DNA of 58,730 nucleotides, taken from Hymenoscyphus infarciens. Its lineage: Eukaryota > Ascomycota > Leotiomycetes > Helotiales > Helotiaceae. The number at the start of each line of letters is the position of its first letter. Position 1 is the stretch's first letter. Positions 1-14,400 of the stretch are shown piece after piece. The position numbers were made by a program, and so were the translations under genes. The stretch spans positions 1 to 58,730 of the forward strand of contig LLCB01000344.1 in the NCBI GenBank assembly GCA_001414345.1, in the 5' to 3' direction. The notes beneath the pieces were generated by a model, which saw nothing but the letters and a program-made list of their open reading frames with translations, was not told the DNA's origin and searched no databases.

Positions 1-3000
1 CTAATATAAGTTTAAGAATAGAGTATTATAGATTTATAAGTTTAATATAAGTAAAAAAGTATATAGTTAGGTTAGTAAGGCCTTTTATAGACGAATTCTC
101 TATTAACTATTTATATTTATTTATATTTTAGAATACTTAATATTATAAAATAAAGCTTATTTATAAGAGATCTTAAAAATAAGAGAGGCTTTTATTAAAT
201 ATAAATATTACTCTACTTTTACTAGAAAAGGTAGAGTATATAAGGCTACTATTATAGAGTATTAGAGTCTTATAACGTTTATTAAAAAATTAATAACTTT
301 ATAACTTTATAATCTCTTAATTAACTAATATATTATACTTAATACTTATTAATCTATACTAGTATCTACTATATATAATATAATTAACTTAATTAAATAA
401 TAAGATTATAAAATAATCCTCTATTATAATATTAGTAAATATACTCTTATTAAATAGAAAGCTATCTTACTAATATATAAGAAAGGCTTTACTAGTAGCT
501 ATACTAAGCTATTATATAAGATTAATTATATTTATTTTATCTTTTAGAAACTATTCTTAATTCTATATTACCTTATAATACCTTTCTATTAAAAGATATA
601 GTATAATAAAGCCTTTCCTAATATACTACTTCTAAAAGCTATATATACTAAAGCCTTAGTTACTAGTAGTAGTAATAATATAGATTATTTATATAGTAAT
701 TTACTATAAGATTAAAAGAAGTTTATAAATCTAAAAGAATATACTAAATATTTAGACTTAGACTCTAAAAAAGTAATAAATAAATTTATATAATTTAAGT
801 AATAAGCGTCTTTTTAAAAAGAACTATAGAAGTATATTTTAAAACCTTAAACTAAATAAAATATTAAAAAGAGGAAGAGCTAATAAAGATCTAAATTAAA
901 TAAAGTATAATAAAAACTAGAAGTTAGAGAGTCTAGCTAATAAGTAAAATATAGTATATCTATTATTAATATATATAATTAGAGAGAAAAGAAGTATAAG
1001 GCTTAATTTCTATTTTATATATATAAGATAACTATAGTAAAAGATAGTCTTTTTACTAATTATATAAGTAATATAATATAAAATAAGATTAACTAGTAGA
1101 TCTAGAATCTCTACTATAATTAGTAGATATTATAATATATAAGCTATATAAAGATACTATAAGTAAAGAAGATAGCTAGAGATATAGAACTAGTAAATTC
1201 TTCTAAAAAGATATTAAAAGGTAAAAAAGGTAGGTACTATATTTCTTAAACTAGTCTTAAATAGTTAGTACTAGACCTAAATAACCTACTATCTTATCTT
1301 TAATATAGTATAGCTACTACTAGATAAGGCTTACTTAGTTCTAAAGCTACCTCTACTAAGTACTAATCTATAAAATCACTTATAAAGTATATATTTATAA
1401 AAAATAATACTATATTTAAAAAGGAATTTATAGAAGTAAATAAGACTAAAATAGAGAATACTACTATTAATAAGAGAGATATTAGTAGAGAAGATAAAGT
1501 AAGTAAAATAGAAAAAGATATTAGATAATCTAAATAAAAGTAGCTTATCTCTACTAAGAATCCTAATAATATTTAGAATAAGTCTACTATATATAGTATA
1601 TATATACTTCTATAAATTACTACTTACTAGAATAATAATCTAGTACTTATTAAGAGATTAGTATAAGGACTAGAGTTATAACCTAACTTCTTAGTAAAGA
1701 TTTAAAAGATAAAGATAAAATATTAAAATAATATTATTAAGGAAATTATAAATAATACTATAATTAAACCTAAAGAATATATAGTTAAAGAGTAAGACCT
1801 TTTATAAATAATTAAAAATATAATAAAGAACTTTATCTTTAAGCTAGGTAATTACTTTAATATATATTAAGAGATATATTTAGATCTTAATTACTTTATC
1901 TTCTCTTAAATACTTATTACTTACTTATTTCTCTTATAATAAGTTATAGCTATTAATACTATATTTATAATTAAAGAGTTAGAATATAATATTATCTTAC
2001 TTAAAGATAAGGTTAGTATAGAAAAGACCTTATTTATAATTAGATTTATTTATAAAGTATATTTAGAAAAGCCTTTTTAAAGTATATAAGTACTAATTAA
2101 TAATAGTTTATATTAGTTTACTATAAGGCTCTAGTAGTTTATTATAGTCTTAAGAAATCCTATTATATAATAAAGCACTTCTAGAAATAATATAAGAGAA
2201 TAAGTTAAAAGCTTATTAAGCTTAAATAAAATAGTAGACTATTATAGCTATAGTACTTCTTTTATCTATTATTATTAATTCTCTAAAATATAGTTATTTT
2301 TAAGAAGTTCTTAAATCTCTTAACTTCTTTAATATATAATAATAAATAAGTAAAGATATATAATATATACTTTAAAGTAGTTAGAGAATTAATTAAGACT
2401 AATTAGTAGACTTACTCTTTTCTAAATAAGGAGAATAAGAATAATATAGCTATAATTATTATCTCTTTTATTAGTATAATAACTAGTTAGTATAAGCTAT
2501 AAGGCCTTTCTCTCTAGTAATAGAAGAATAGCTAGTTAAAGGAATCTATATACTATTTAGACTATTATACTACTCTAGACCTAATATAGCCTAGCTATAT
2601 TAGTAGTTATTTTACTAGAGACTATATAGACGAAGTATTTAATCTAAAGAATTTGTATATAAGAGAGAATAGCTTAGTATATTTTTTTAGTAGCTTCTAT
2701 ATCTTAGCTAATATAAATTTTTTTTCTAATTCTATTACTAATATTCTTAGAATTACTTATTTATTAGAAGCTAGAAAGAACTAGGAATTACTAGACTAAT
2801 TAGCTAAATAGAGTATTAATTTATAAATAAACTTATTTAAGCTAGATAATAGATATCTTATATAGGTTTTATATAAGACTATTTATTATATTAAGAAATA
2901 TATTTAATTAAGTAAAATTAAATAAGACTTTAAGTATAATCTAGTAAAGTAGAAGTTATACCTTAGCTATATTTTTAAAGATATTATAATTAAGTATACT

Positions 3001-3179
3001 TAGTCTTTTTTAAATCCTAAGACTAAAGACCTTATTAGAAATAGCCTTATCTATCTTATATACTACTAGTTATATAATATATTTATACTAGATAAGCTTT
3101 TAAAGTATACTTATATATTATACCTTCTAATAAAGAAGCTTATATACTATTATATAAAGAATAGGAAATTAGTCTAAAA
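1..3179. mobile_element. RIP-degraded AT-rich repeat DNA, element not identified
   Basis: Almost pure A/T with remaining C and G mostly in CT, AG, CC, GG, GC and AC contexts; CpA, TpG and CpG are nearly missing, which is the classic end state of repeat-induced point mutation. No open frame survives. Translating through stops gives long Leu/Ile/Tyr/Lys-rich stretches on the plus strand (for example around 2,370-3,230) that look like a mutated transposon protein, but I could not match them to a family. Coordinates are simply the distance to the first recognisable repeat copy. Confidence 0.6.
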
Positions 3180-5080
3180 CTATTAGAAGTATTATTATTT
3201 ATTATTATATTATACTATTAAACTACTATTTACTTAACTCTAGTTTAACTCTAGTTTAACTCTAGTTTAACTCTAATTTAGTTTTAATTTAAATTAAGGT
3301 TAACTTAGAATTAGATTATATTCTAAATAGCTCTAAACTAGTTTAAAACTAGTTTAAAACTAGTTTAGAACTAAAACTAAATTAGTTTAAAACTAGAGCT
3401 AAATTAGTTTCTTTATTTATAATATCTTAAATATATCTAATTTAGAGTTAACTTTAGTTTTAAACTAGTTTAGAACTAGTTTAGAACTAGTTTAGAACTA
3501 GTAGAACTAGCTTAAAACTAGTTTTAAGCTAGTTTTAAGCTAGTATTAAAAAAGACTTAAGAATAAAAGAGCTAGAAAAAGAGCTTAAAAAAGGACTTAA
3601 ATTTGAAATTATATAAAAAGGTATATATTATATAGCTATACTACTCTTATATAATATACCCTTTAAATACCTAAGTCCTACTTCTACTAATTCTACTAAT
3701 TCTACTAATTCTACTAATTCTACTAATTCTACTAATTATTCTACTAAATATTCTACTAACTTAAATAATATTATCTTTATATATATATCTTAATATAATT
3801 AGTTTAATTAGTTAGTTAGTTAGTTAGTTAGAAACTATAAGATATATATATTAGTTTAAGAAGTAAGAGTAGAAATAATATATACTATAAAAGTAATAGT
3901 AATAGTAATAGTAATAACGTAGATAATAAATCTAATACTTCTAATTTACTAGGTAACTAATTTAAAGCTTCTTATTTACTCTACTAAAAGTCTAACTATA
4001 AAATATATCTATACTAGCTAATATTATTTAATAATATAGAATTAACTAGAGTAGTAAATATAATAAAGACGACATAGATTATAATACTAATAAGTAGCTT
4101 AATACTATATAATAAATATAATATAATAATAAGTAATAAATATAATATAATAGTAAGAGATAGTTATTATTATTATTAATATTAAAGTATTAATATCTAA
4201 GTATTAAAGTTAAAGTTAAAGTTAAAGTTAAAGATAGAAGTAGAAGTAGCCTATATATATACTAAGCCTACTATATAGCTAGTTATATATAGTATACTAT
4301 ATTTAATAAGAGTGACTTTAGTATAAAAGCCACGCTCTACTATATAACCTACTTTAGTTATATAACTTTTATTTTTTATATACTTATAGCTCTAATTCTA
4401 AGAATTATTAATATATACTTATTAATTAAAGTTAATATATAAAAAGTTACTTAAATTACTTTTAAAAAAAAAAATACTCTTTCTAGACTTTTTATTTTTT
4501 CTTCTAAGTACTTTTTAAGTATTAATATACTACTAAGATATAACTAGTATATATTAAAGCTAATATTAGTTATAATAGAATAGCTTAAACTACTTAGAAC
4601 TACTTAGAATAAGTTTAGAACCTCTTTAAACTATAGTTAAGTAATAGCTTTAAACGTTTCTATAATTTAGAATAAGTTTAGAACCTCTCTAAATAAGTTT
4701 AGAATAGGTTTAGAATAGGTTTTAAATAGGTTCTAAATAGGTTTAGAATAGGTTTAGAATAGATTTAGAACCTTTTTAAACTATAGTCTAGCTATAGCTC
4801 TAAACGTTTCTATAATTTAGAATAGGTTTAGAACCTATTTAGAGAGGTTTAGAACTTATTTAGAACCTATTCTAAACCTATTTAGAACCTATTTAGAACC
4901 TATTTAAAACCTATTCTAAACTTATTTAAAACCTATTCTAAACCTATTCAAAACCTATTCTAAACCTATTTAGAACCTATTTAGAACTTATTCTAAACTT
5001 ATTTAAAACCTATTCTAAACCTATTAAAATCAATTTAATATTAATTTAAACTAAGTTTAAGTAAAAGTAAGTAAGTATAT
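3180..5080 (+). repeat. Modular repeat, copy 1 (type B ends)
   Basis: First of seven copies of a long repeat sharing one core. The order is: a block of CTCTAGTTTAA-like units (3,235-3,280) and TAGAACTAGTT units (3,340-3,540), a 9-bp TCTACTAAT array (about 3,680-3,730), a TTAG array (3,810-3,830), AAGTAATAG-like units, an AAGTTA array (4,205-4,235), a conserved stretch near 4,260-4,400, then TTTAGAATAGG units ending near 5,080. Type B is defined by these left and right ends, also found in copy 5 (23,015-24,480). Heavily RIP-mutated. It may be a long LTR or a non-autonomous element; edges are approximate. Confidence 0.6.
4600..5030. repeat. Fold-back array of TTTAGAATAGG units
   Basis: The left half (about 4,610-4,850) holds tandem copies of an 11-bp unit close to AATAGGTTTAG, and the right half (about 4,855-5,030) holds the same unit in reverse complement (CTAAACCTATT). 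The two halves can pair into a long imperfect hairpin. The matching part of copy 5 (24,180-24,450) has mostly one orientation only, so the inverted half looks specific to this copy. Confidence 0.6.
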
Positions 5081-6827
5081 ATATATTCTAATTCTATATA
5101 GTTTAAGCTTATTAAAGATACTCTATATTTATAGTCTTTAAGTAAATAGAAGTAGAACTCTTATATACTTTAGTTATAGCTACACTTATATAAGAATTAA
5201 GATAGATAAGCCTTTACTACTCTATTTAATAAGATAGATATACTTAAGATTTTATATATAATAAAAGCTAGAGCCTCTAAAATTAAAGAAGCTTATTATA
5301 TTATCTTATTAATTATAATTTAAAAGTAAAAAAAGATAACTATTTAGTATAGCCTCTTAGCTACTTAGCTCCTTATTTATAATATTCTATAACTTTTAAA
5401 TATTAACTATACTACTTTTATATCTAAATTAGATATACTTAAATACTAAGATCTAATTAATAAATTTATAACTAATTTTAATTTATACTTTACTTTTATT
5501 AAAAAGTACTATATTAGTTAAAGAGAAGCTAATCTCTAAAGACTATATTACTATAGTTAGTCTTAAAACCTAGTATTAAACTAGAGTATTAAAGCTTAAG
5601 AACTAGGCTAACTCTACTAATAGAGTTAACTAGATAATATCTACTACTTTTATAAATATATTATTAGTACTATTTATAACTATATTATTTTAAATAATAT
5701 TTATAAATACTTACTAATAGTAATATCTAAGCTTAATAAGAAGGTTAATACTATTATAAATACTAGTAGTAATAAAGAGTATATTATTAATAATTAGTTT
5801 CTTATTTAAAAAGAGCTTATTTATATACTTAATAACTATATCTCTTATAATATATAACTACTTAATACTTAGTAGCTTATAGAATATATACTCTATACTA
5901 TTTAAAAGACTATAATAGTAGTAATAGAACTAGATAAGTAGAGTTTAGTAGATATTACTAAGATACTTAATAAATTAGATCTAAATAATAATCTTAATAG
6001 CTTATAAGTATATCTAGAGAAGGCTTTCTTTAGTTATTTATACTTAGTAAAGTAAGTAGAAATAACTATTTATATATTTCTTTTTATTTATTACTTTTCT
6101 TTCTTTATCTATTCTTTATATAAATAGAGGTCTATTAGTGTTTTTCTAATACCTAGTAATATCTAATATATATATTCTCTTTTTTCTTTCTTTTATTTAT
6201 TACTTCTACTTTATAGGTTTTTTATATTATTTACTAGTTATATAATAGTTTTCTCTAATATTAATAAAGTAATATTTAATAGTAATAAAAGTTAATTAAT
6301 TATTCTTTTATAAAAGCCTTTTCTAGATACTATAATTTACTTATATAGTTAAATTATATTAAAATATAATATTATAACTTTTTTAATTCTTTATTACTAA
6401 ATTTTTATAAAGAAAGAAAAGTATAAATAACTTTAATATAATAGCTTTAATATAATACTATATAATTTTAAAATACTACTTTATCTCTTATTTCTAAATT
6501 TAACTATAAAGTATATAGCTAAATTATTAGAAACTATTAAATAGTATACTATAGTAAGTCTTTCTAATATAACTAGCTTAGGTTATTATTATAAGGCTAT
6601 ATAAGCCTTTCTTATATATAGAAATATAGCTAATAATAGGCTTATATAAGAACTAGATAGATATAAAGAAGTAGAGGTAAAGATTAATCTTATTTTTATA
6701 TTACTTATTTATATTAAAGATAAAAAAGTAATACTTAATATATAAATAATAGATAGATTAGAAATTCTTATAATAAAGCTTATCTAGTATTATAAAGATA
6801 AGTATATAATATTTAAAGAAGTACTTA
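5081..6827. mobile_element. RIP-degraded repeat DNA, unassigned
   Basis: AT-rich RIP-type sequence between copies 1 and 2 of the modular repeat. Stop-interrupted plus-strand translations (for example 5,730-6,050 and 6,480-6,830) keep protein-like composition with many Lys, Glu, Leu and Ile, so this is probably mutated transposon coding DNA. No domain could be named. Confidence 0.4.
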
Positions 6828-7498
6828 TATACTCTCTATTAAGGTTTTAAGCTAGTATTAACTTAGATTTAATACTAGTTTAATACTAGTTTAAGATATT
6901 AGTTATTTTTTAAAGTAGCTCTAATACGTTTTATAAAATAATTTAAAGTAAGAAACTAATTTATAAAACGATTTAAAGTAATTTAACCTAATTTATAAAA
7001 TAATTTAAACTAATTTATAAAAGTAAGAAACTAATTTATAAAATAATTTAAAATAATTTAAGCTAATTTATAAAATAGTTTAAAGTAAGAAACTAATTTA
7101 TAAAATAATTTAAAATTAGAAACTAACTTATAATCTAGCTTTTAGCTTAGTTTAAAAAATATATTTAAAATAAAGTACTTAGAAGAAGAAAAAAAGTTTA
7201 AAAAGAGTATTTTTTTTCTAAAAGTAATTTAAGTAGCTTTTTATATATAAACCTTATATAATTTTTATATTTTAGTAGTTTTTAAATTTAAAACTATTAA
7301 TATATAAATTTAGTAAGTTATATAACTAAAGTAGGTTATATAGTAAAGTGTAGCTTTTATACTAGGGTTACTCTTACTAAATATAATATACTATATATAA
7401 CTAGCTATATAACTACTAAGACCTAGTATATAGGTTATCTCTACTTTTAACTTTAACTTTAACTTTAACTTTAATATCTTTAACTTTAATACTTTACT

Positions 7499-7536
<38 letters not shown>

Positions 7537-8430
7537 TCTCTTTTACTATTATATTATATTTATTACTTAGTATTAAGCTACTTATTAGTATTATAATCTA
7601 TATTATATTTATTATATTTACTATCTTAGTTAATTCTATATTATTAAATAATAACCTTTCTTTTTTAATAATTTAAATATATTTTATAGTTAAACTTTTA
7701 ATAAAGTAAATTAGAAGCTTTAGATTTATTATCTATATTATTACTATTATTATTACTATTACTATTACTTTTATAATATATACTATTTCTACTCTTACTT
7801 TCTAAACTAATATATATATCTTATAGTTTCTAACTAACTAACTAACTAATCTAACTAATTAAATTAAGATATATATATAAAGATAATATTATTTAAGTTA
7901 GTAGAATATTTAGTAGAATAATTAATAGAATTAGTAGAATTAGTAGAATTAGTAAAAGTAGAACTTAAGTATTTAATAATAGAAACTAGAGTATATTATA
8001 TAAGAGTAGTATAGCTATATAATATATATCTAATTATATAATTCTAGTCTTTTTTTATATATATTCTTAAGTAATAAATAGTTTTTAATACTAATTTAAT
8101 ACTACTCTAATACTAAGTTATTACTAGTTTAAAATAGATTTAGAACTAAGTTAAACTAGTTTAAGATAGGTCTAATACTAACTTAACTTACCTAATCTAG
8201 TTTATAACCTAGTTTAACTTACTAAAATAAGTTAGGTTTTACTACTATAAATTATCTTAAGTTAGTTTTAAAGTATATTAAACCTAGTTTTTAAATTATT
8301 TTAAACTACTTTAATCTAGTTTATAAACTAGCTTAAATATACTTCTAGAATTAGTTTAAATTATTTTAAGTTAAGGTTAAACTAGATTTAACCTTATCTT
8401 AAAACCCTTATTAATTAGTAGTAAAGTAGC
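6828..8430 (-). repeat. Modular repeat, copy 2 (type A, reverse orientation)
   Basis: Starts with ACTTATATACTCTCTATTAA then GGTTTTAAGC, the type A right end in reverse complement. It continues with about 30-bp units around TTTATAAAATAATTTAAAG (6,940-7,130), the CTTTAA and TAA microsatellites (7,440-7,535), reversed TAACTAAC (7,835-7,855) and ATTAGTAGA arrays (7,910-7,955), and ends near 8,425 with CTTAAAACCCTTATTAAT. Strong RIP signature, no coding capacity. Confidence 0.65.
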
Positions 8431-9500
8431 TAAATTAGAGTAAAATAATACTACTAAAAAAGCTAATTTTAAGAATAAGATTATAGTATACTATAATAAT
8501 ATACTTATTTCTTTATATAAAGTATTTATCTTTCTAACTTCTATAAAATATATATAATATAATTAATAAAGTAGTTCTAGTACTTATATTTACTAATTTA
8601 AAGAATAATAATAATAATAATACTAATAATAAAGGTAATATATTATTTAGTAAAGATATTAATATAATAGTATTTAACTACTACTTAGTAGAGCTTTCTT
8701 TATAGAATCTAAATAACTTAGATATTAAGTCTATTTAATAAATACTTAGTAATAAGCTTCTTTTAAACTTTTATTTAACTTTTAGTTTATAATATAAAAG
8801 AAGCTTAATTTTATAATTATATTACTAGTAGCTAAGAGAGATATAGTATATAGTAAAGGCTTTTATAAGTATTAATAAAAAAGAAGATAGAGATAAAGAT
8901 AAATTCTAGTTCTTTATAAAACTAGATATATTAAAATATAAACTTTATATATATCTATTAATTCTTTATATAATATATTAGCTAATTAAAGTTAATCTTA
9001 ATAAAGTTTTAACTTTTATAATAAGTAAAAAAGGATAAATTTAAAAATAAAGAGCTAAATGTAAATATATTAAGTAAAAAGGTTAATACTACTAGTATAA
9101 TCTAATAGATTTATTTATAAAAATCCTTTCTATAGTAGCTCTTATTAAAAAGATATATTTTAGCTTTATTTATTATATTAATAAGTCTATTAAATTTTAG
9201 AATTCTTAATTTTAGAGATTATTTATAATAATAACTTTTAAAAACTTTACTTATATAATTTATAGTAATATTATAATCTTTAAAGATATTATTAGATTTA
9301 TTAAGATAGTTAAGTATTATAATAGAAGATAAGTTACTTTTATTAGATAAGATTATTATTTATTAGTTTAAATATTTAAAGAAATTATTCTTATAGTTTA
9401 ACTAATTATTATACTAAAAAATATAAAGAAGCTATTTTTTAATTTATTTAAAAAGTTAAAAATAGAAGCTAAAGAATTTATACTAGTAATAAATACTATA
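8431..9500. mobile_element. RIP-degraded repeat DNA, unassigned
   Basis: AT-rich, RIP-type DNA between copies 2 and 3 of the modular repeat. It contains a short TAA microsatellite near 8,610. Plus-strand translation through stops is protein-like, and the stretch lies upstream of the Copia remnant, so it could be the 5' part of that element, split off by insertion of copy 3. That link is inference only. Confidence 0.35.
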
Positions 9501-10419
9501 GAGATTTCTAAATAATTTATTTACTATATTTATAAGATTAATATAAACTACTTTACTATTAATTTATAAGGGTTTTAAGTTAAAGTTAAATTAGGTTTAG
9601 AGGTAATTTAAACTAATTCTAGAAGTATATTTAAGCTAGTTTAAGAACTAGGTTTAATATATTTTAAAACTAACTTAAAATAATTTATAGTAGTAAAACC
9701 TAACTTATTTTAGTAAGTTAAACTAGGTTATAAACTAGGTTAGATAAGTTAAGTTAGTATTAAACCTATCTTAAACTAGTTTAACTTAATTCTAGACTTA
9801 TCTTAAACTAGTAGTAACTTAGTATTAAAGTAGTTTTAAATTAGTACTAAAAAAATTACTAGTAAATATAAAAAAAGACTAGAATTATATAATTAAGTAT
9901 ATATTATATAGTTATACTTCTCTTATATAATATACTCTAGTTTATTAAATACTTAAGTTCTACTTTTACTAATTCTACTAATTCTACTAATTCTACTAAT
10001 TCTACTAATTCTACTAATTCTACTAATTCTACTAATTCTATTAATTATTCTACTAAATATTCTACTAATCTAAATAATATTATCTTTATATATATATTTT
10101 AATTTAATTAGTTAGATTAGTTAGTTAGTTAGAAACTATAAGATATATATATTAGTTTAAGAAGTAAAAGTAGAAATAGTATATATTATAAAAGTAATAG
10201 TAATAGTAATAGTAATAATATAGATAATAAATCTAAAGCTTTTAATTTACTTTATTAAAAGTCTAATTATAAAATATATCTAAATTATTAAAAAAGAAGA
10301 GTTATTATTTAATAATATAGAATTAACTAGAGTAGTAAATATAATAAATATAATATAGATTATAATACTAATAAGTAGCTTAATACTAAGTAATAAATAT
10401 AATATAATAGTAAAAGAGA

Positions 10420-10452
<33 letters not shown>

Positions 10453-11757
10453 AGTATTATTATTAAAGTAAAGTATTAAAGTTAAAGATATTAAAGTTAA
10501 AGTTAAAGTTAAAGTTAAAGTTAAAGTTAAAGTTAAAGTTAAAGTTAAAGTCAAAGTCAAAGTTAAAGGTAGAAGTAGTCTATATATATACTAAGCCTAC
10601 TACGTAGCTAGTTATATATAGTATACTATATTTAGTAAAAGCAACTCTAGTACGAAAGCTATGCTCTATTATAAGAATAGTTATGTAATAAAGTAGTTAA
10701 GAAGTAAATATATATAAATTATATATATATATAAATATATAAGTATATATATATATATACCTTATTTTTATCTTTTTAGTATTTTAAAAGCCTTTTTATA
10801 TAAACTAAAAGCTTAGTAGTCTTAGTATATAGAACCTAGTATAGAATTAGGTCTATAGTATGTAATATCTACTAAGATAGTAGACTTATACTAATCTAGT
10901 AATTTCTTTATACTTTTAGAATAAAGAGCTAAAATAAAAGATTTTTTATTTTAGGTTTATATATTAACACGTTACTTTAGAGCGCTCTTAATACGTTATA
11001 GACGTATAGTTATATAATATACTTATTAGGCTTACTAAATAGGCTTATATAAGATTAAGTATATAATTCTAAGTAGTTTATAATATAAGTTATAAATTCT
11101 TTATAATAATTTTATTATTTTAAACTTAAATACTCTAAATCCTTAACTTATTAATCTTATATTATTATATATATTATACCTACTATATAACCTACTTTAG
11201 TTATATAACTTATTAAGTTTATATACTAGTAGCCTTAAATTTAAAAACTATTAGAATATAAAAATTATATAAAGTTTATATATAAAAAGCTACTTAAATT
11301 ACTTTTATAAAAAAAAACACTCTTTCTAGACTTTTTATTTTTTCTTCTAAGTACTTTATTTTAGATATATTTTTTAAACTAAGTTAAGAGCTAGATTATA
11401 AGTTAGTTTCTAATTTTAAATTATTTTATAAATTAGTTTCTTATTTTAAATTATTTTATAAATCAGTTTCTTACTTTAAATCGTTTTATAAATTAGCTTA
11501 AATTACTTTAAATCGTTTTATAAATTAGTTTAAATTCTCTTAAATTGTTTTATAAATTAGTTTTTTACTTTAAATCGTTTTATAAATTAGTTTCTTACTT
11601 TAAATTATTTTATAAATTAACTTAAATTACTTTAAATTATTTTATAAAATATATTAGAACTACTTTAAGAAATAACTTATATCTTAAACTAGTATTAAAC
11701 TAGTATTAAGTCTAAGTTAATACTAGCTTAAAACCCTAGTAGAGAGTATATAAGTAA
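9500..11757 (+). repeat. Modular repeat, copy 3 (type A) with an internal insertion
   Basis: Left end around 9,535-9,575 (TTTACTATTAA then AGGGTTTTAAG), TCTACTAAT array 9,965-10,040, TTAG array near 10,120, TTA microsatellite 10,420-10,450, AAGTTA array about 10,495-10,565. Right half 11,165-11,757 with about 30-bp TTTATAAATTAGTTTC units, ending CCCTAGTAGAGAGTATATAA. Between 10,678 and 11,165 lies about 490 bp absent from the other copies, probably a further insertion. The right end abuts Copia integrase-like sequence, so this copy appears to have inserted into the Copia element. Confidence 0.6.
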
Positions 11758-14400
11758 AGCTATATTTATATATACTATAAAGTATAAATTAGAAGCTTTT
11801 AATAAGTTAGTTAAAATAAATAACTTATTAAAAAATTAATTTAATAAAAGTATTAAAAGTTTATACTTAGATAATACTAAGGAATTTAAGTCTAATAAGT
11901 AGAATACCTATATTAAAGACTAAGATATTATATATAACTATACTAGTCTATATAGTTCTAAGTAGAATAGTATTATAAAAAGACTTAATTAATATTTAAT
12001 AGAATATATAATTACTATATATTTAGAAAAATCTATACTACTTTATCTCTAGCTTTATATAGCTTATTCTATTATATATATAAAGAATTAAGTATATAAT
12101 AGTATTATAAAATCTATATTATATAAAGACATATTTAATATAAGTCTAAATATATTATATATAAGTACTCTTAGATCTCTTTATTATACTTTAATATTAA
12201 AAGAAATAAGAGCTAAAAACACTAAAAGAAAACTAGCTAATAAGTTATAAAAAGGAATATTAGTAAGCTAGAAGTTCTCTAATAACTTCTTTATATATAT
12301 ACTAGAACTTAGAAAAGTTATTAATATAAGAGATATTATAATAAAAGAAGACCTTATATATAAAGATAAATTTATTATAAAAGAAAACTACTCTATACTC
12401 TTAAAAGAAGAATTTATAGATTAGGATTATCTATAAGAAATAACTAGTTATATAAATATATATTTAGAAGGTAATAGTATATAAGAAGTTAAGTAATAAT
12501 AATAATAATAACCTAAATAATAAAATATATATAAATAATATTAATAAATTAAGATAAGATAAATTAAGATAAGATAATATTATAAGATTAAGCTCTAATA
12601 TAAACCTTAGACTAAGAAGTAGATATATTAATCTTATAAAAAGGGATATAGACGTATTAGAAAGTAATAAGCTTTAAGTACTAATAGCTATATATTACTA
12701 TATATTACTTACTTATTTAAACTCTAAAATAGAGAGTAATAGTACTAAAAAGGTTATTATTAATAAAATACCTAATACTACTACTCTAGAGCTAAAAAGC
12801 TATAAAGAAGCTATAAGTAATATTAATCCTTATAAAGACTACTAGATTAGATCTATATAAAAAGAATTAAATACTCTTATAAGTAATAAAACTTAGAATA
12901 TTATTATTAGTAGTAATACTAGTAAAGACGTTAAACCTATTAAGATAAAATAGGTTTATAAACTAAAAGAATCTAATAGTATAATAGAATTTAAATCGCG
13001 ATTTATAGCTAAAGGTTTTAAATAGTTATATAAAAGAGACTATATAGACTCTTTTATAGAAGTTATTAAGTAAATAAGCTAGAAAGTCTTATTTACTCTA
13101 GTACTATTATATAACTTTATAATATAGAAAATTAATATAGTTTTAGCTTTTATATAAAAGGATATAGATATAGAAAGACTAAATATTACTCTCTTAAAAG
13201 GAATAAATAAATATTTATATATCTCTAAGTTATATAATAATATATTAAAAAATATAAAAAACCCTTTTAACTAAATTATATATTTAGAACTTTTAAAAGC
13301 CTTCTATAAATTAAAATAATTAGCTAGAATCTAGTTTACTATACTAGTTACTATACTTTTAGAACTAGGCTTTAAAGTACTAAGTACTAATTTATATATA
13401 TATATAAATTATTATACTAATATATAAACGACTTAGTAATAATTAGACTTATAAAAAAAATTATTAAAAGTCTTATTAATAAACTTAAGAAATACTTTAA
13501 TATTAAAGACTTAGGTCTTATTAAAGACTACTTAGGTATAAATATTATTAAGGAAAATAAATAGTTAAAACTAAGCTAAAAAAATATATATATCTAAAGT
13601 ATTAAATAAGTATAATCTCTTTAATTATAATCCTATTTATATACTAATAGATTTTAAAATTAAATTAATACTAAATTAATTTTAAGCTAGTTTAGAAGAT
13701 ATTAGACTATTTTAAGTAATAATTAGCTATCTACTATATATCTTTATATATACTAAGCTAAATATCGCCTATACTACTATTATACTATTAAGATATATAT
13801 TAAACCTTTCTAAAGAATACTTTATAATAGCTAAGTATATATTAAGATATCTAAAAACAACTATTTACTACTATATTATATATATAATAAAAGATATATC
13901 TAGCTATTTTATAAGTAGCTTTTATAACTTTGATTATACTAGTAATATTAATAATACTAAATTAACTACTAAATATATTTTTTACTTAGCTAGAGAGCTA
14001 ATTATATAGTATTCTAAGCTATAAAGTATTATAGCTTAATCTATAACTAAAGCTAAATATATAGTTATAAATATAGCTTTAAAAGAATCTATTTATATAA
14101 TAGTTTTAGTTAAAGAACTAGGTTTTTATAAATAAAAGAAATTTAGTTTATATATTAATAATAAAGGAGCTCTATAATTAGGTTATAACCTTATATATTA
14201 TAAAAGAATAAAGTATATAGCTATTAAATACTACTATATAAGAGATTTATTAGTTAAAGGAACTATAGATCTAATATATATAAAATTAATAGATTAAAAA
14301 GTAGATAGCTTTACTAAAGTACTTAATAAAATAAAATTCTAATAATTCCTTATATAATTAGAAATAATAAGTTATATACTAATATATAAAAACTAAAGAT
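11758..14400 (+). mobile_element. Ty1/Copia retrotransposon pol remnant (integrase, reverse transcriptase, RNase H)
   Basis: Translating the plus strand through stops recovers the order of a Copia polyprotein. Integrase core at about 11,790-12,240: SIKSLYLDN then KEFKS, matching the family's DNxGEFxS block. Reverse transcriptase at about 12,900-13,560: VYKLKES then FKSRFIAKGFK, matching VYKxK...FKARLVAKGF. RNase H tail at about 13,950-14,350: KYIAIKYYYIRDLLVKGTID, matching KHIDIRYHFIRDxVxxGxI, then VDSFTKVL. Dozens of stops, nearly all TAA/TAG, and near-absence of CpA show RIP inactivation. The 5' part (gag, protease) is not contiguous: the repeat ending at 11,757 interrupts the integrase. 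No function remains. Confidence 0.85.

Noticed and set aside
1..3179. Giant mobile element of the Starship type
   Set aside because: I looked for a tyrosine-recombinase captain at the edge of the AT-rich block but could not identify one in the degraded translations.
10360..10560. Open stretch encoding repeated Leu-Thr on the minus strand
   Set aside because: It is only the AAGTTA and TTA microsatellites of repeat copy 3, which happen to lack stops in one frame.
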